Origin: Septoria linicola
Lineage: Eukaryota; Ascomycota; Dothideomycetes; Mycosphaerellales; Mycosphaerellaceae
Assembly (NCBI GenBank): GCA_024114885.1
Contig: CP099419.1
Location: 2,480,001-2,544,000, forward strand
Length of the DNA stretch: 64,000 nt
Direction: 5' to 3'
Below, piece by piece: positions 1 to 12,400 of the stretch (positions are counted from its first letter, which is position 1; each line of letters opens with the position of its first letter). The position numbers were made by a program, and so were the translations under genes. The notes under the pieces were generated by a model, which saw only the letters and a program-made list of their open reading frames with translations, did no database searches and had not been told where the DNA came from.

Positions 1-3000
1 TAGCTAACTATTCTAATCTAGCTCAAGCCTAATTGGCTTTAGCTTCTAGTTAAATCTATTAAGTTCTTAGGATACTTTCCTCTTTCTAAGGGTTTATTTT
101 AAGGCTGTCTACTCCTAATCTACCTCTATAGTTTCTTAGGTAGAATTCTTAGATTCTTTCTTAACTTTCCCTTAGTCTAGGAATTTTCTATACTCTCCTA
201 CATCTTCTAGTAGAGGTAGAAGTTATATAAAGAGTTTCTTTCCTTCCTAAACCTATACTAATAGCTAAGAAGGAGGAGGCTTCTACTAGCCTAGACTAGG
301 AGCACCTAGGGTACTCCTACTAGCTTATAGAGTAGGCTAGCTAATAGTTCTTAGCCTTCTAATAGGTCTTCTTTCTAGAGCTAAACTAGGGAGATTCTTA
401 ATCTTAATGTTCAAGTCTAATTCTCTACCTAGCTTATCTTTAAAGAAGATTATATTAGTATACTACTTAACAGCCTTTATATCTGGCTCCTAGAACTTCT
501 ATACCTTTACTATATTATTATAGTATCTAACAAACATAGCATCCTTTCCTCTGTTTATTAGTTTATTACTCCTTACCTACTAAGGCTATACTCTTATATC
601 TATATATACTATAGCTCTATATCCCTATACCTTGAGGTAGGAGACTGTTAGTTTAATCCTATTAAAAGCTTTATTAGGTAAGAGCTTGAATCCCTTAATA
701 TTAGGTCTATTTAGAAGCTTGTTCCTTATATACACCTATACTTTAAGGGCTTCTAGCTAAAACTTAATAGGTATCTTGCTTTCTTCAAGCATTGCTCTAA
801 TAGAGGCCTCTAATGTTTAGATAGACCTCTTAACTACTCTATTCTAGAGTGAATTGTAGGCCTTAGTTAGCTTAAGGGTGATTCTAAAGTCCTTCTCTTA
901 CTGTTTAATTAAAGTAGTAATCTCTCTAGCATTATTAGCCCTTATAGACTTAAGGAGTGCTACTAACTGCCTTTCTACCTTAATCCTCTAGTTCTAAAGA
1001 GTAGTTAGTGTATCTAATCTAGCCTTAAGTAGAAATGCCTATTTCTTTCTTAAGAAGTTATTAATAATCTTAAGCTACTATATAAAACCTTTTACTAATA
1101 ATAGTAATAGTCTATAGATATCTACTAACATAAGGGCTAATCTTTTAGGTCTTCTCTTAATAGACTTGCCTAGGTGTTTCTTTATCTTACCTATTATATA
1201 GATCCTATACTTATACTCTTCCTAGTTAGGAATTAGAATTCTTTCCTTTAGGTTAGTAACTTTATAAAGGTTTAAGAGTAACCCTCTTCTAAAGTATGCA
1301 AATCTTCTATACTATAGCTCCTACTGTTTTAGATCCTTCTCTAATAGGGTAGTATAGGCATTATTAACCTCTATAGGATTATATAGTAAGTAATATAACT
1401 TTTCCTATAGGAGAGGTAATATCTTACTAATAAACGGAACACCTCTAACTAGCTTAGTCTTTATAACTATTTAGCTATCTAGGGAGGTAAGAGTGAAATC
1501 AGGCTTCTAGACTCTAAATTGCTTACTAAACTAATCCTATAATATAAGATTTACTCTAAGATTAGGAACAAATAGTACTCTATTAAGTAGAACTTCTCCT
1601 CCTAAGATTCCTTTTATCTATACTAGTCTAGAATAGGTTATATAGAGGTATCCTCCTCCTACCTTAATCTACACTTTCTTCCTTAGTAGCTTTACTAATC
1701 TAAAGAAGGATAGTTAGTTAGTTATATAGGATAAGATATAGGAATCTAAGAGCTATTCTTAGAGTAACAACTTGCCTTTAGCCTTAATTATAGAATAAGC
1801 TAACTTATCTTAGTTATTATCTTCTAATAGGGAATTATTATTGCTTCTAGAACTAGAGTAAGTTCTAGAATTAGAACTAGAACTAGACTCCTAGGCTGAA
1901 AATCCTTTCTTTAGAAGCTTTCTAGACTTTTCTATCCTTTAAAGCTACTTGCCTATTTTCTAGATAACCTTCTTCAGCTTATTATATAATAATGACTTAT
2001 AGACAGCTTTCTTAATATATCTAGTATTCCTTAGTAAAAAAGATCTTCTAACCCTCCTTCTAAGGAATAATCCCTAAGGGTCCTTCTAGTTCTTAGTACT
2101 ATTTCTCTACTAGGACAGTTTCTTAGTAGTAGGGAGGTTAGGACAATCCTTCAACTAGTACTTCCCTTTCTTATAGAGCTAGTATATTAGTAGAGACTTT
2201 CCTTAGTAGGGCTACCTAGAATAGAATATAGCTAGACCTATATCTATCTTATCTAGATTATCTCTTACCTCTTAGGACTTAAGTAGAAGGAGAATAGTGT
2301 CTATATCTAAGGATAGTTAGGTCATAATAGTATTCTTAGCTACTTAGTATAATATAGGTAGGGACTATAGGAGATGTTTCAGCCTTTTCTCTTAGCTCTA
2401 GTAGTAGGCTTCCTAAGGATCAATCTTAGTAATCCTCTTACCTAGGCCTCTAAGGTGTCTCTATACTTCCCTAATTGTCTTATTAGGTAACATCCTAAAT
2501 ATAACAAACTACTTAATTAGACCTATAGTATAGGACTTTAGGACTCTATTATACTTGTTCTAGAGAATCACCTATATCTTAGCTACTAGTATAGTAATAT
2601 ACTATGTCTCTAGCTCTATCTTATTATCTTTACTAATACTATATCTAATACTAAACCTATATACTATATTGTCTTTTAAGAAGTATTGATTCTAAGTAAC
2701 ATATATCTGAAGACTAGTGTCCTACTAAACTATATATAGGTTCCCTCTAATAATTAGTTAGCTAATTGCCTAGAACTAGTCCTTTCCTTCTAGCTTATCT
2801 ATCTATAGCTTGAACTATCTCTTCTAGTTAGTTCTGTCTAGGATTAGAATCCTTTAGCTCTTCTTGTCCTCTTAGTCTATTATAGAAATAGGTAAATAGA
2901 ATAAATAATTAGTAGAATACTTTAGACTAGCTAAGGATTCTAGAGAAGAGTAATTTCTTGTAGTAGGGAGACTAGCTCTAAGGGACAGGGATTCCTCGTA

Positions 3001-3480
3001 TTTAGGAAATTACTAAGACTTAGATCTTTCTCTCTTAGTAGAGTTTCTATTACTAGGTAGTAGGAAGGCTAAGTAGCCTCTTCTAACTCTAGTGATACTA
3101 GGTACAATAGTAGAGAACTAGGTAGGTATTAATAAAGTAGAAATATACTACTGTCTTATAGAGATCTTTACTAACTTATATACTACTAGGTACAAACTAG
3201 CTTCGTTAGTAATACAGTTAGGGAAACTTCTAGGCCCTAAATGTTTTCTATAAACTGTAAGGGATACAAGTAACCTATACTAACATAGGTTGCTCCTATT
3301 TAGTATATAAACCCGGGCTTATAACCTATTAAAAGTAGAGGGCGTTTATAGATACTATATAATGTTAAGGAGGGTATAGCGTAGTAAAGAAGAATAGGGG
3401 ATTAATCTTGAACTAACTTATATATATAGTGTAGTAGTAATATGCTAGGAACTAAATATAAAGTTGATTTTGTTAGTTAT
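1..3480 (-). mobile_element. RIP-degraded Ty1/copia retrotransposon (internal part, minus strand)
   Basis: This AT-rich block is saturated with TAG/TAA/TTA and has almost no CpG and little CpA/TpG, and no long reading frame survives. Read on the minus strand through the stops it keeps copia order. Gag-like sequence lies at about 3100-2200. A CCHC knuckle remnant is at 2184-2143. A copia integrase tail lies at about 1150-450, including an R-S-I-Q-T..I-R-A-M-L stretch near 860-781 followed by the usual lysine/asparagine-rich C-terminal region. Reverse transcriptase would lie left of the window. The stretch at 3290-3480 with a TATA-like run may be the LTR, but no second LTR is present to confirm it. 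The domain calls are by eye. Confidence 0.8.
2143..2184 (-). pseudogene. decayed Gag CCHC zinc knuckle
   Basis: Minus-strand codons here have the exact spacing C-x2-C-x4-H-x4-C, but three of the four ligand codons are changed by C-to-T transitions on one or other strand. The first two Cys codons read TAC and TAT (from TGC and TGT), and His reads TAC (from CAC). Only the last Cys, TGT at 2145-2143, survives. Two in-frame TAG codons fit TGG or CAG origins. This single motif shows both the element type and the RIP chemistry. The inferred original is interpretation; the present codons are seen directly. Confidence 0.7.
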
Positions 3481-3599
3481 CTAAGAAGAGAAGAAAGAGA
3501 AGTAAGATATACCTCTTACTAAGCCTTAGGTAGATACCTTAGGTATCTAGAACTATACTTAGAAGTCTATATCTAGACTAACTATCTAGGATACATTCT

Positions 3600-4870
3600 T
3601 AATAACCTATCTTAATATAGATAGTATATAGCGTACTATTAATAATAACCGATTTATCGTACGTTATATATATTATCGCGCTAGAATCGACTACCTAAGC
3701 GTTAGAGCTTAATACGGCTTGTAAAGCACGTACTATTAACTCGTTAAGGACAATATCGGTTAAAGCTATAAATATACGCTACGAGTCCGTAGTCGTAGTT
3801 ATATTAAGTTATAAGTAGTTACTTCTAGACTATCCTTAAGTAGACTTCTTCTATTATTACTTCTATAGACTACGACGATATTCTACTATTATATAACTAG
3901 TCGTCGTAATATAGTTATCGTAGTAGAGGGTAGGATTCTTACCTTTATAGTAGTCCGCTACGATATAGCTAATCTTACTATAGTTATTATACTTCTTCGT
4001 ACTCTCTAAATTCTGCTTCGCGAGCTTTACTATATTAAAAGTAGTCTCTAATCGTATACGTATAAACTATTTATTATTAGTAGTAGCGATAACCGACTCG
4101 AGTATAAGTTTCTTCTTATTACGTAGCTATATACGCTATATCTAATAGAATAACTCGAGAGGTAGATAATAACTAAGTAAACTAATTATCTAGTAGGCTA
4201 CGAATATATCTATAATAGTAGCCTTCGTATCCTTTAGGTTATTAACCTTACGCCTAAATTCGTTAGTAAACTTCTTAATATCCTTACTATTAAAGTAGTA
4301 TTCTAGGAACTCCTCGAAGTCGCTAAAGTCGCGTATAAAACCCTATTAACCGTAGGTCTTCAAGAGTTACTCTCTAACCTTCTTAGAGGTTTTAAGGATA
4401 GTAAGTATAATATAGACGTAATTAGCGTATTACGTAAGTATATATAGGCGTACTTATTAGTCTCTTACGACCTATTTATCTACTCTATCTTTAAAGGCTT
4501 CTTATATCTCGTTCTTATTTTAGACGAGTAGTTTAGTACGTAATCCGTTAATATAGTAGAGTAGTCTCGCGCCCTAGAGCGCTAATTTAATTAAATCTTC
4601 CTATTAGATCTAATTCTCTAACCTCTTTAGCTTGAAGCCGATAGAGGGAATAGTGTTAGTAGATATAGTACTTAATATAGTGCCCTAGAGGGTCTTCGAG
4701 TCGCCTTATTAAAGATCTTTTAAATCGTCTACTAGAGGTCTTTAAGTCGCCTACTAGAGGTCTTTTAGTTATACTAGATAGCGCTACTCTTACGAGCGGT
4801 AGTACGAGGGCTTATAACTAGTTAATATAATAAGTTTATTATTATTGTAAAGAAGTAACTAGCTACGGAA
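3600..4870 (-). mobile_element. second RIP-affected block with gag-like remnant
   Basis: Sequence character changes near 3600. CpG (cg, tacg, cgta) becomes frequent again while CpA/TpG stay scarce and stops stay dense. Read on the minus strand, about 4400-3900 resembles a copia Gag (UBN2-type). It contains a K-K-F-x-N-E-F-R-R-K-V-N-N-L run and, about 30 codons later, a P-L-E-L-F-Y run, each interrupted by TAG. The block ends at about 4870, where ordinary coding-composition DNA begins. It may be a separate copia insertion or an older part of the same element; no LTR pair or target-site duplication is visible. Confidence 0.6.
4683..4768. repeat. short tandem repeat, about 22-24 bp units
   Basis: Four imperfect units share the core CTACTAGAGGTCTTT (first two degenerate), the last two being nearly identical at 4725-4746 and 4747-4768. 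They lie in the second RIP-affected block, close to its right edge, and may be LTR or UTR repeats of that element. Confidence 0.6.
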
Positions 4871-5070
4871 ACCTCGAGTTGCGAATGCGTGTCGACATTC
4901 TTGGCACGCTAAAGTGCCTGAGGCATCCATACTAATCAAGTGTAAGGTTGTGACTCACTTTGAGGAGGCTATGTTCTGAGCCCAGCTTGCACAACACGCC
5001 AATATCTGATTCGTCATCGGAAGGATTGCTCGCCTGTCTGCTCAATTCTTTAGAAGCCTTGAGCCGGGCA

Positions 5071-6749
5071 ATGTTCCGAAGTGCCTCTATGGCAAAGCTG
5101 CTATTCGTCGTCGGCGCCAGTCTGATACCAACAATAGCAGCAGAAAGATTCGCGGGCCCGAATCAATGCTGTGAAGCCTTGCGACTGTCTGGATTGGAAG
5201 CACGACTTGACTATCCAGGATACGAATCGTATACGAGCCAGGTTTCAAAGTACTTTTCTCGTGGAGCTCATCTTACACCACACTGTTTCTTGGCGCCAGA
5301 GAGTACGTTTGAAGTATCGCTAGCCCTCCAAGCTCTCGTACGCACCAACAAGACCACCACTGAGGGCTGCAAATTCGCGATCCGTTCGGGAGGGCATACT
5401 CACTTCGCTGGAGCGGCTGGCATCCAGGACGGTGTTACTATCGATCTCGGAAAGCTGAACAGCGTACAGTACCATGAGAGCAATAATTCGGTTCTTGTAG
5501 GACCTGGAGCAGTGTGGGGAGATGTATACCGTTACCTTGACGCTCTCGATCCTCCTAAAATGGTGGTAGGAGGACGAAGCGCGTCAGTCGGCGTGGGCGG
5601 TATGGTACTTGGAGGCGGGAATAGCTACCATGCAGCACGCAAAGGATTCGTGTGCGATAACGTCTTACGATTCGAAGTCGTCCTGGGGGATGGCCGTATT
5701 GTCGCTGCGAGCGCGGATGAGAATAGCGATCTGTTCCAAGTGCTCAAAGGCGGCTCTTCAAACTTTGGCATCGTCACGCGATATGAACTCGCCGCCTTCG
5801 AAGGTGGTGACATCTTCGGTGGACTCGTCCTCTATCCGGAGAACACGGCAGAAGACCAGTTCAGTGCTCTGCTAAACTTTGGATCCAAGATCGCCGAGGA
5901 CTCTTTTTCAAGCGCAATCGTCATTGGCGTATACATGTCTGCTATGCGCATGCCATTGTTCATGAATGCGTACGAGTACACAAAGAAGCAGGAGCGACCA
6001 GCTGTATTTCGAGAGTTCTTCGAGATCCCGGGAAACATATCGGACACGACTGGCATTCGAAATCTGACTTCTCTGGCTGAGGAACTGGAAGAGTCGAAGG
6101 ATTACCGCATCAGCTTTAGTACTCTGACCTTCAAAGCCGACATCCGGGTCCTTCGGAAAGCCCACGAAGCATTCATAGCTGTCGTCGCAAAACTAGAAGA
6201 AGAGGCCATCGGAGATTGGGCTGCTTTGACCCTATATCAGCCCCTTCCCGCAGTATTTACGCAGCATAGTGCACGTAATGGTGGCAACGTGCTTGGACTC
6301 GATCGATTTGCAGAAGACCTCATTCTGTATGAACCATACCTGAAATGGCAGAGTGCAGACCAAGACGCACTGTTCCATAGCCAGGCACAGTGGCTGAGGG
6401 ATGAGATCGAAGCTTTTGCGATGAGCATCGGCGCTGAGAACGAGTTCGTATATCTGGTAAGTAATGTCCCCCACGAGACAGCATTTGTCGACCACTGACA
6501 GTTCCATAGGATTATGCTGATGAGCATCAAGACCCCCTAGGCAGCTACGGAGCTGCCAGTGTAAAGAAGATGAGAGCAGCAGCCGTAAAGTACGATCCAG
6601 AGGGCGTGTTTCAGTACATGGTGCCTGGTGGATTTAAGTTATCAAATGTACGTCCAGCGAGTGTCTCCAAGTGTTGTTGCCCCATGGCTGACATCTGGCA
6701 GGTCCGCCTGAAAGGCGAGGAGAAGCGCTTCGCTCACAGTGAATTGTGA
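5071..6749 (+). CDS. secreted FAD-linked oxidase, berberine-bridge-enzyme-like (PCMH-type)
   Basis: A flavoprotein oxidase of about 523 residues in three exons: 5071-6456, 6510-6647 and 6702-6749. The frame is open further upstream but only from a TTG, so the first ATG (5071; next at 5089) is used. It precedes a signal peptide (MAKLLFVVGASL..AA), so secretion is predicted. The FAD-binding domain shows RSGGH, whose His is the usual 8-alpha-histidyl attachment site, then GVGG-x3-GGG. The second attachment Cys found in bicovalent BBE enzymes is not apparent, so single covalent linkage is likely. The C-terminus (YADEHQDPLGSYG..FQYMVPGGFKLS) is BBE-like. Intron 2 (54 nt) is divisible by three, so its retention would insert 18 residues. 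Substrate unknown. It abuts the RIP-affected repeat block. Confidence 0.85.
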
Positions 6750-7040
6750 TGCTACATCTGAGAACACACCCGCTTCCGAGCAGGTGGAACTGAGGAGGCT
6801 GCAATATTTCTCGCGATATATCTCCTCTACGAAAGAGTCTGAACACAGACTTCCGTCCTTGGCGAAACTCGTTCGCTCGCTATCGTTGCACAATGCATTG
6901 TATGCTGTGTCCCGTGCCCGTCATATCTCGTTATCTCAGAACGCCGAACGCTTGCGCGTGAAAACCCTTAATGTCATGATCCTGCTGCGCCGTGTGTTTC
7001 TATACAATGTGTACACTCATTCCGTGTATTCCGGCCGAAT

Positions 7041-7804
7041 TCAATCATCCTTGCGCTGGTACTGCGAGGTGCGAGCGATCGACATGCGACTTCTGAAGGG
7101 CCAATGCCAAGTCCTGTTCTGTGAACGGTTGGTGATCATGTGCCGTGCTGACTGTCTTAGATAATCCATTCGCTGGCGCTCTCGTGCTCTCCGCTGTTCG
7201 TGGTCGTTCGAGCGGCTGATATCGGTGGTCTTTCGACTGTACTCTGGATAGACCGACTAGATCTCATCAGTATGATAGCCGTATTCCATGCTGAACAATA
7301 CACACCATTGTGAACATCATCATCACCCTCTACTTCGGGCTCGGTCTGCAATTTGGTCGGCACAGCCACACCCATATGCAGTGTACCCTCTCGCTGTCGA
7401 ACATTGCTCTTTTCTGTATCGCCGCTGGTAATACTGTTGCTTCTGCCGTCGGTGCTCTTCCCACTGAAGCTCTTTCTTCCCAGACTTATCCAACTACTGC
7501 GCCGGCTGCCGGGGTTTCGTGCACTGTTTCGCCTGCTAGGCGCTCTCGTGCCCATAGGGCTGTATTGACTTTGGAAACTCTTCCTTCGCCATGCTTCTGC
7601 GAAGCTGAACGATTCTAGCTTTTCCTTGTGTTCCTTCTTCGGAGGCGCGCGGTATTTCGGCCTGGGCATGGGTTCGCCGGGCTTATATACATTGCTGGGC
7701 CATCGCTCGTCAGAAGCCTTAGAGGAGGCTTTTGAGATTTGGGAGTCTCGATCGGACTTGGACTTTGACTTGAACAGGGCCTTGGCTCTTTCCCGAATTG
7801 CCAT
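7041..7804 (-). CDS. hypothetical basic Ser/Arg-rich protein
   Basis: The frame opens upstream only at a TTG, so ATG 7804 (MAIRERAKALFKSKSKSD) is chosen. The protein is strongly basic, with RRNSAR, SRRSSW and GRKSFSGKS stretches that look like phosphorylation-prone disordered sequence, and it has no membrane segment or recognisable domain. I favour a 62-nt intron at 7244-7305 (GTGTGT donor, TACTGAT-like branch, CCAG acceptor), giving a polar C-terminus and a stop at 7041 (233 aa). Without splicing the frame stops at 7157. Function unknown. A similar composition is common in fungal proteins linked to signalling or cell polarity, but nothing here proves that. Confidence 0.55.
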
Positions 7805-9429
7805 GATTGAATATGTATGCGTGTAAGAAGTGAATTGGGAGGTTCTCAAGAGCGTCTTATCGGTCTCCTTCCAGTCAACCCATGCAGCGCGACACCGGGG
7901 CTCGTGCAATTAGCTATGATAGGAAGGAGGATGTCTCTTGGTATTGGCGTTACGTCAAGGCAGGTAAGGAAATGTCGTCGTGGGTTGGGATCTTAGGAGT
8001 GTATAAAGAGGGCAAGAAGTGGAAACGATGGATGCTCCACGGCTAGAAAGCAGTAACATCAATATGACGGACACTCACTGTGAGGTGCGCACAAGAGGAA
8101 GAGAGCAATGCCTCAGAGACAATGGATTGATGTCTGGAGGACTACTGTGGGGTGAACGGCATCCACAGCCCGAAGTGCAATGCTCCGGTCGATGTAACTA
8201 GCGCTTTTGGGTATGGTATGAGAGTAAGCGCCGCATGGCGGCAAAGGAAGGCTGCGGTTCAGCCCCTGCGACTCGTCCAGAGCTGGGAGGAGAGTGACTT
8301 TGGAGAGGGAGAAGTAAGCCCGAAGATGAATCCGAGCGTGGATGAAATGTGACGAGAAAGACGGTGTTTGCTCTCACAACTCATCGCTCACCAGGGACAC
8401 CCTTCTCTTGCATTACTAGAACTACTTACGAGCAACCGAGCGCCCATGCAGAGATCTTCTCGTTCCTGCAGACGTGTTACACCTTGCACATCATGCTCGT
8501 GTCCCTCGCATCGTGCCCGAGCTGTTGACGGTCCCAGCAGGAGGAGGTAGTAATGTATCCTGCTGCGAGACAGGACACCACCGACACTGGTTGAGCGCCG
8601 ATCAACGCCGCCAGGAGGGTATCACACCACTCCAATCCTCAGCCTAAGTATTTTTCCTGAGCCGAGATCTCGGGACGACCAGGCAATCACGATCTGTGAC
8701 ATGGGCTGACCAACCCCTAACTTAGTCGGACTTCGGGCACTCTACTGACTTCGACTCTTACCTGCTCTGTGACATTATTGACCTTTGCCATGGATGCATT
8801 TCATGTCTGCTCGATGGTATGGAGCCTTTCAGGTCTCCATCTGGCTCCAGGTTCTCCACAATGGCGGAAAATGTGGTACCGAACACGGCTGTCCGCTTAA
8901 GTGGCTTATGACTGGGCGCACGAAGTGGTCCAGATCTTGTAGAGCCGCAACGAAGGTCGCTGCGGAGCTCACATTTGCAAGCCATGTGTGTGAGCGCATA
9001 GTGATAAGATCGATATCCTCTGTGGCCCCTCAGATCTCATGGCCACGCGGTTTGGAGCTCCGATCTTAGAGAAGCTGCCAATCTTGCCCGTTTCTTGCGC
9101 CATCTAGGATCGCCCCGAGCTCTTTGTGCAGATGCGCTGCGCGTGACGAGCAAGCGGGAGAGCAAGACCACTCATGACCTCAAGCCAACACGTTGCACAC
9201 CGCCGCTCGTCTACTGCCAAGTTCGTCGTTCGTGGCGCGTCCTAGACTCAGAACTTGGGCAAAATACGTGCTGAGATGACGTTGTGCACGCAAGCTATGA
9301 GAGCTTTGAGCAGTGTGCCCCTCTTGTAAACAGGTCAGAGGGCCTTTGTTGACGACCACTATATACCTTGGAAATCTCTTGATCCAAGTCCACGTTCGAC
9401 TCTACAGCTTGACAGTGTCAACAGCAACA
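7805..9429. other. intergenic region, 1.6 kb
   Basis: No ATG-initiated frame with protein-like composition is seen on either strand; frames present are short or start at TTG/GTG. TATA-like sequences occur near 8000 (TATAAAG) and at 9360. It probably holds the promoters of the flanking divergent genes. Confidence 0.5.
9360..9365 (+). promoter_or_regulatory. TATA-box candidate for the dehydrin-like gene
   Basis: TATATA lies 70 nt upstream of the ATG at 9430, a plausible core-promoter distance. The leader that follows is A/C-rich and ends CAACAATGG, a good initiation context. Confidence 0.45.
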
Positions 9430-12400
9430 ATGGATCAAATCAAAAAAGTCTTGTACGTCAAAGCCGTACAGTAATTTGTAGCGGATATCTGTGCTGACGA
9501 AGTTTCCAGCTCGCCTGGCTCGACCAAGGATGACGAGCTCATGTATGGTAGCGAACAGTCGAGACTTCAGAACGTAGCAGACAACGAGGCCAAGAAGGAC
9601 AGCTCCACGCTCTATCCCACAGACGGGCAGGCAGGACAAGAAAAGGAAAGTGGAGGAGTACTTCGCCAAATCGTGAACCCTGGTGGAAAGAAGTGAGCAT
9701 TCACCCTCCTCTCACTAGCAATTGATCCTCTAATCAGGCTACAGATATGACGAGCAAGCATTAGGAACTACTGCCACCACTGAGAGGCCAGGGCAGACAG
9801 AGGGCCTGGCTGACAGCCGCACTGGCGCTCAGGCTGCGCAAGACCAGTCAGGTGCTCACGGTGCCGGACGTGATGTTGGCACCGCCAGCGTTGTCAACAG
9901 GGCTCACGATAACGACCCAAACAAGGGCGATACTATCCTCGCGTCGACTGGCACCACTTCCTCAAGTCGGCCACTAGGTGACAGCAATCTGACTAGTGGC
10001 AGCTCCCTTGGTCATGGTCAGCCTTCTACGTCGAGCACATCTGGTGCACTCGCAGGCACAAATTCGTCTCGTACTGGCGGAATTACTGACCCATCAGACC
10101 AGACTTTCTCAAGCGGACAGACTGGGTCTGAGTCTCACCTCGGCCGTGACGCCGGCATTACAGGAGGCCTGGCTGCAGCAGGTGCTGGAGCAGGCGCATA
10201 TGGTGCTCGTTCTCACAACGAAAGCAACCTGTCGAGCACTGCGGGAGCAAGCACTTCGCAGCCACTCGTTGAGCGATCTCATCCTCTCACGTCTGGCACA
10301 ACTCATGGCCACATCAACCCTGTTGGCGGTCCGGAGGCCAGCTTGAGGGAGACTGGAGGGCAATCCGGGCCAGAGCCTCATGTTGGCAGTGCCCACTCGG
10401 GCGCACTGGGTTCCTCGCAGCACAACACAGGCATTGCACCCGGCGGTGTGCATAACAACGAGGGCACGACGCAGCTTAATCAAGCACCAACTGATGTACA
10501 AGGTGCCACGTTCCTTGACCGATCCTTTTACATTGGAAAGCCTGGCGACAGTGTCAGCCATGGCCCACATGTTCCAGGCGAGTTCCCTGTTGAGTCTACC
10601 ACCATCGGGACGTCTAGCACCACTGGAGCTTCCAGCATTCAAACGCCAACAAACACTACCCAGTACGGTAGCCCAAGTGCTCAGCAAACGTCCACTTCTT
10701 CTGATCACACTACTCGAAACGCAGCACTGGCCGGCGGTGTCTTGGGCGCTGGTGCACTTGGCACTGGAGCATATGCAGCAAGCAGAGATCACCCATCTGC
10801 TACGACGGGACAGTCTGGTATCTCTCAGACCGCAGCTCCGACGTCAGGCCTCTCGCAGCCCACCAGCACTTCGGGTGCCACGCAAGACCCGGCCTTCTCC
10901 CACTATGGCCGAGATTCCTCTATACCAACGACTTCAGGACTAGGCTCCCGAGATATCTCTGCACCAACGACTTCGGGACTAGGCTCCCGAGATACCTCTG
11001 CACCAGTGGCTTCAGGTCTGGGCTCTCGAGATACCTCTGCACCAGTGGCTTCAGGGCTGGGCTCTCGAGATACCTCTGCGCCGGTGACTTCAGGACTAGG
11101 CTCTTCGAGCGTCACACAGCCAACGAACACTACAACTACGACCACTCATGGAAGTGTGACTCCTCGTTCCGATGTTGCACAGACCGGCGTGCCAGCCACT
11201 GCTCACGACCTTAAGCAGGATACCACCCGTGAGGACCACCACTATGGTCGTGACGCGGCTGTAGTTGGAGGCGTTGGTGCGGCAGGTGCTGGCGCATACG
11301 CCGCGACACGCGATCATGCCGAGCCAGGCAGCACGACTCACGATGCATATGGTACCGACGATCCAAACAAGCACAACAAGCTCCACAAGCAGTCTCCTGA
11401 TGACAAGAAGCTTGAGAAGGAGCACATCAAGGAAGAGAAGCATCACCAGAAAGAGCTTGACAAGCAGCAGCACGAGGCTCAAAAGCAGCACGAGAAGGAT
11501 GCCAAAGAGCGACAGCATGCCGCGGAGAAGGCCGAGAAGAAGCACGAGAAAGAGTTGGAGAAGCAGCACGAGAAGGAAGAGAAGGACAAGAAGCCCTCTC
11601 TCATTGATCGCATCTTGCACAGACACAAGGACGATGACGAGAAGGAGACCAAATACAACAAGGACGAGAAGTCTGGTGAGCCTCTTCACATCAAGGAGAA
11701 CACCAACAACGGTCCGCTCGATCATCCTCTGGTCACCGCAACAGGCGCATCGACGGCGGCTGCCGCAGGTTCAGGTGCAGGTGTAGCGGGCGCATCTCAT
11801 CAGACAAGTCACCAGCACGGCACTGGAGCGACCTCCAGTAGTGAGCCTCTCCACCTGAAGGACAACTCTGAAAGGGGCCCTCTTGACCACCCTCTCATCA
11901 CCGCAGCTGGTACCTCGACTGCAGCTGGCGTTGGCGGAGCATCTGCATACCAGGCAGGACATCAGCATGGCACCGGATCTGACCTCTCTGGTCAACGCCA
12001 GCGAAACGTTGAGCCACATCTGAGCGGCCACAACGACACCATTGGTTCTTCCAACACGACTACCTCTGCTGCAACGGCTGGCGGACTCGGTGCAACTTCA
12101 GGAGCGGCTGGCACCCAGGTCACACCCGCTGCATATCAGCAGGGACGACACAACACATCAGACCTCACTGGGCAGCGTCAGCGAGACGTTGAGCCACAGC
12201 TCAGCGGCAACAACAACGCCATTGGATCTAGCGGCGCCGGCGCCGGAACCTCAGCCGCAGTCGCAGGCGGTGCTCTAGCCGCTGGCGGTGTAGCAGGAAC
12301 TCAACACCACCAGGGTGGTGGCTCAAACGTTGTCAATGAGCCAAGAACTGGTCTGCCAATGGACTTGAACAAGGGAACTGGTGCAGGCGGTACCGATGGC

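Noticed and set aside
6739..7164. 141-codon plus ORF downstream of the flavin oxidase
   Set aside because: Overlaps the flavin oxidase end, and the minus-strand hypothetical gene has better composition and start.
10923..11107. Regular repeats suggesting a CRISPR-like array
   Set aside because: Units are directly tandem, in frame and coding, with no spacers, in a eukaryotic genome.
11096..11725. 209-codon Leu/Val-rich minus ORF antisense to the dehydrin-like gene
   Set aside because: Artefact of the AAG/GAG-rich coding strand; begins without a plausible promoter and has no family features.
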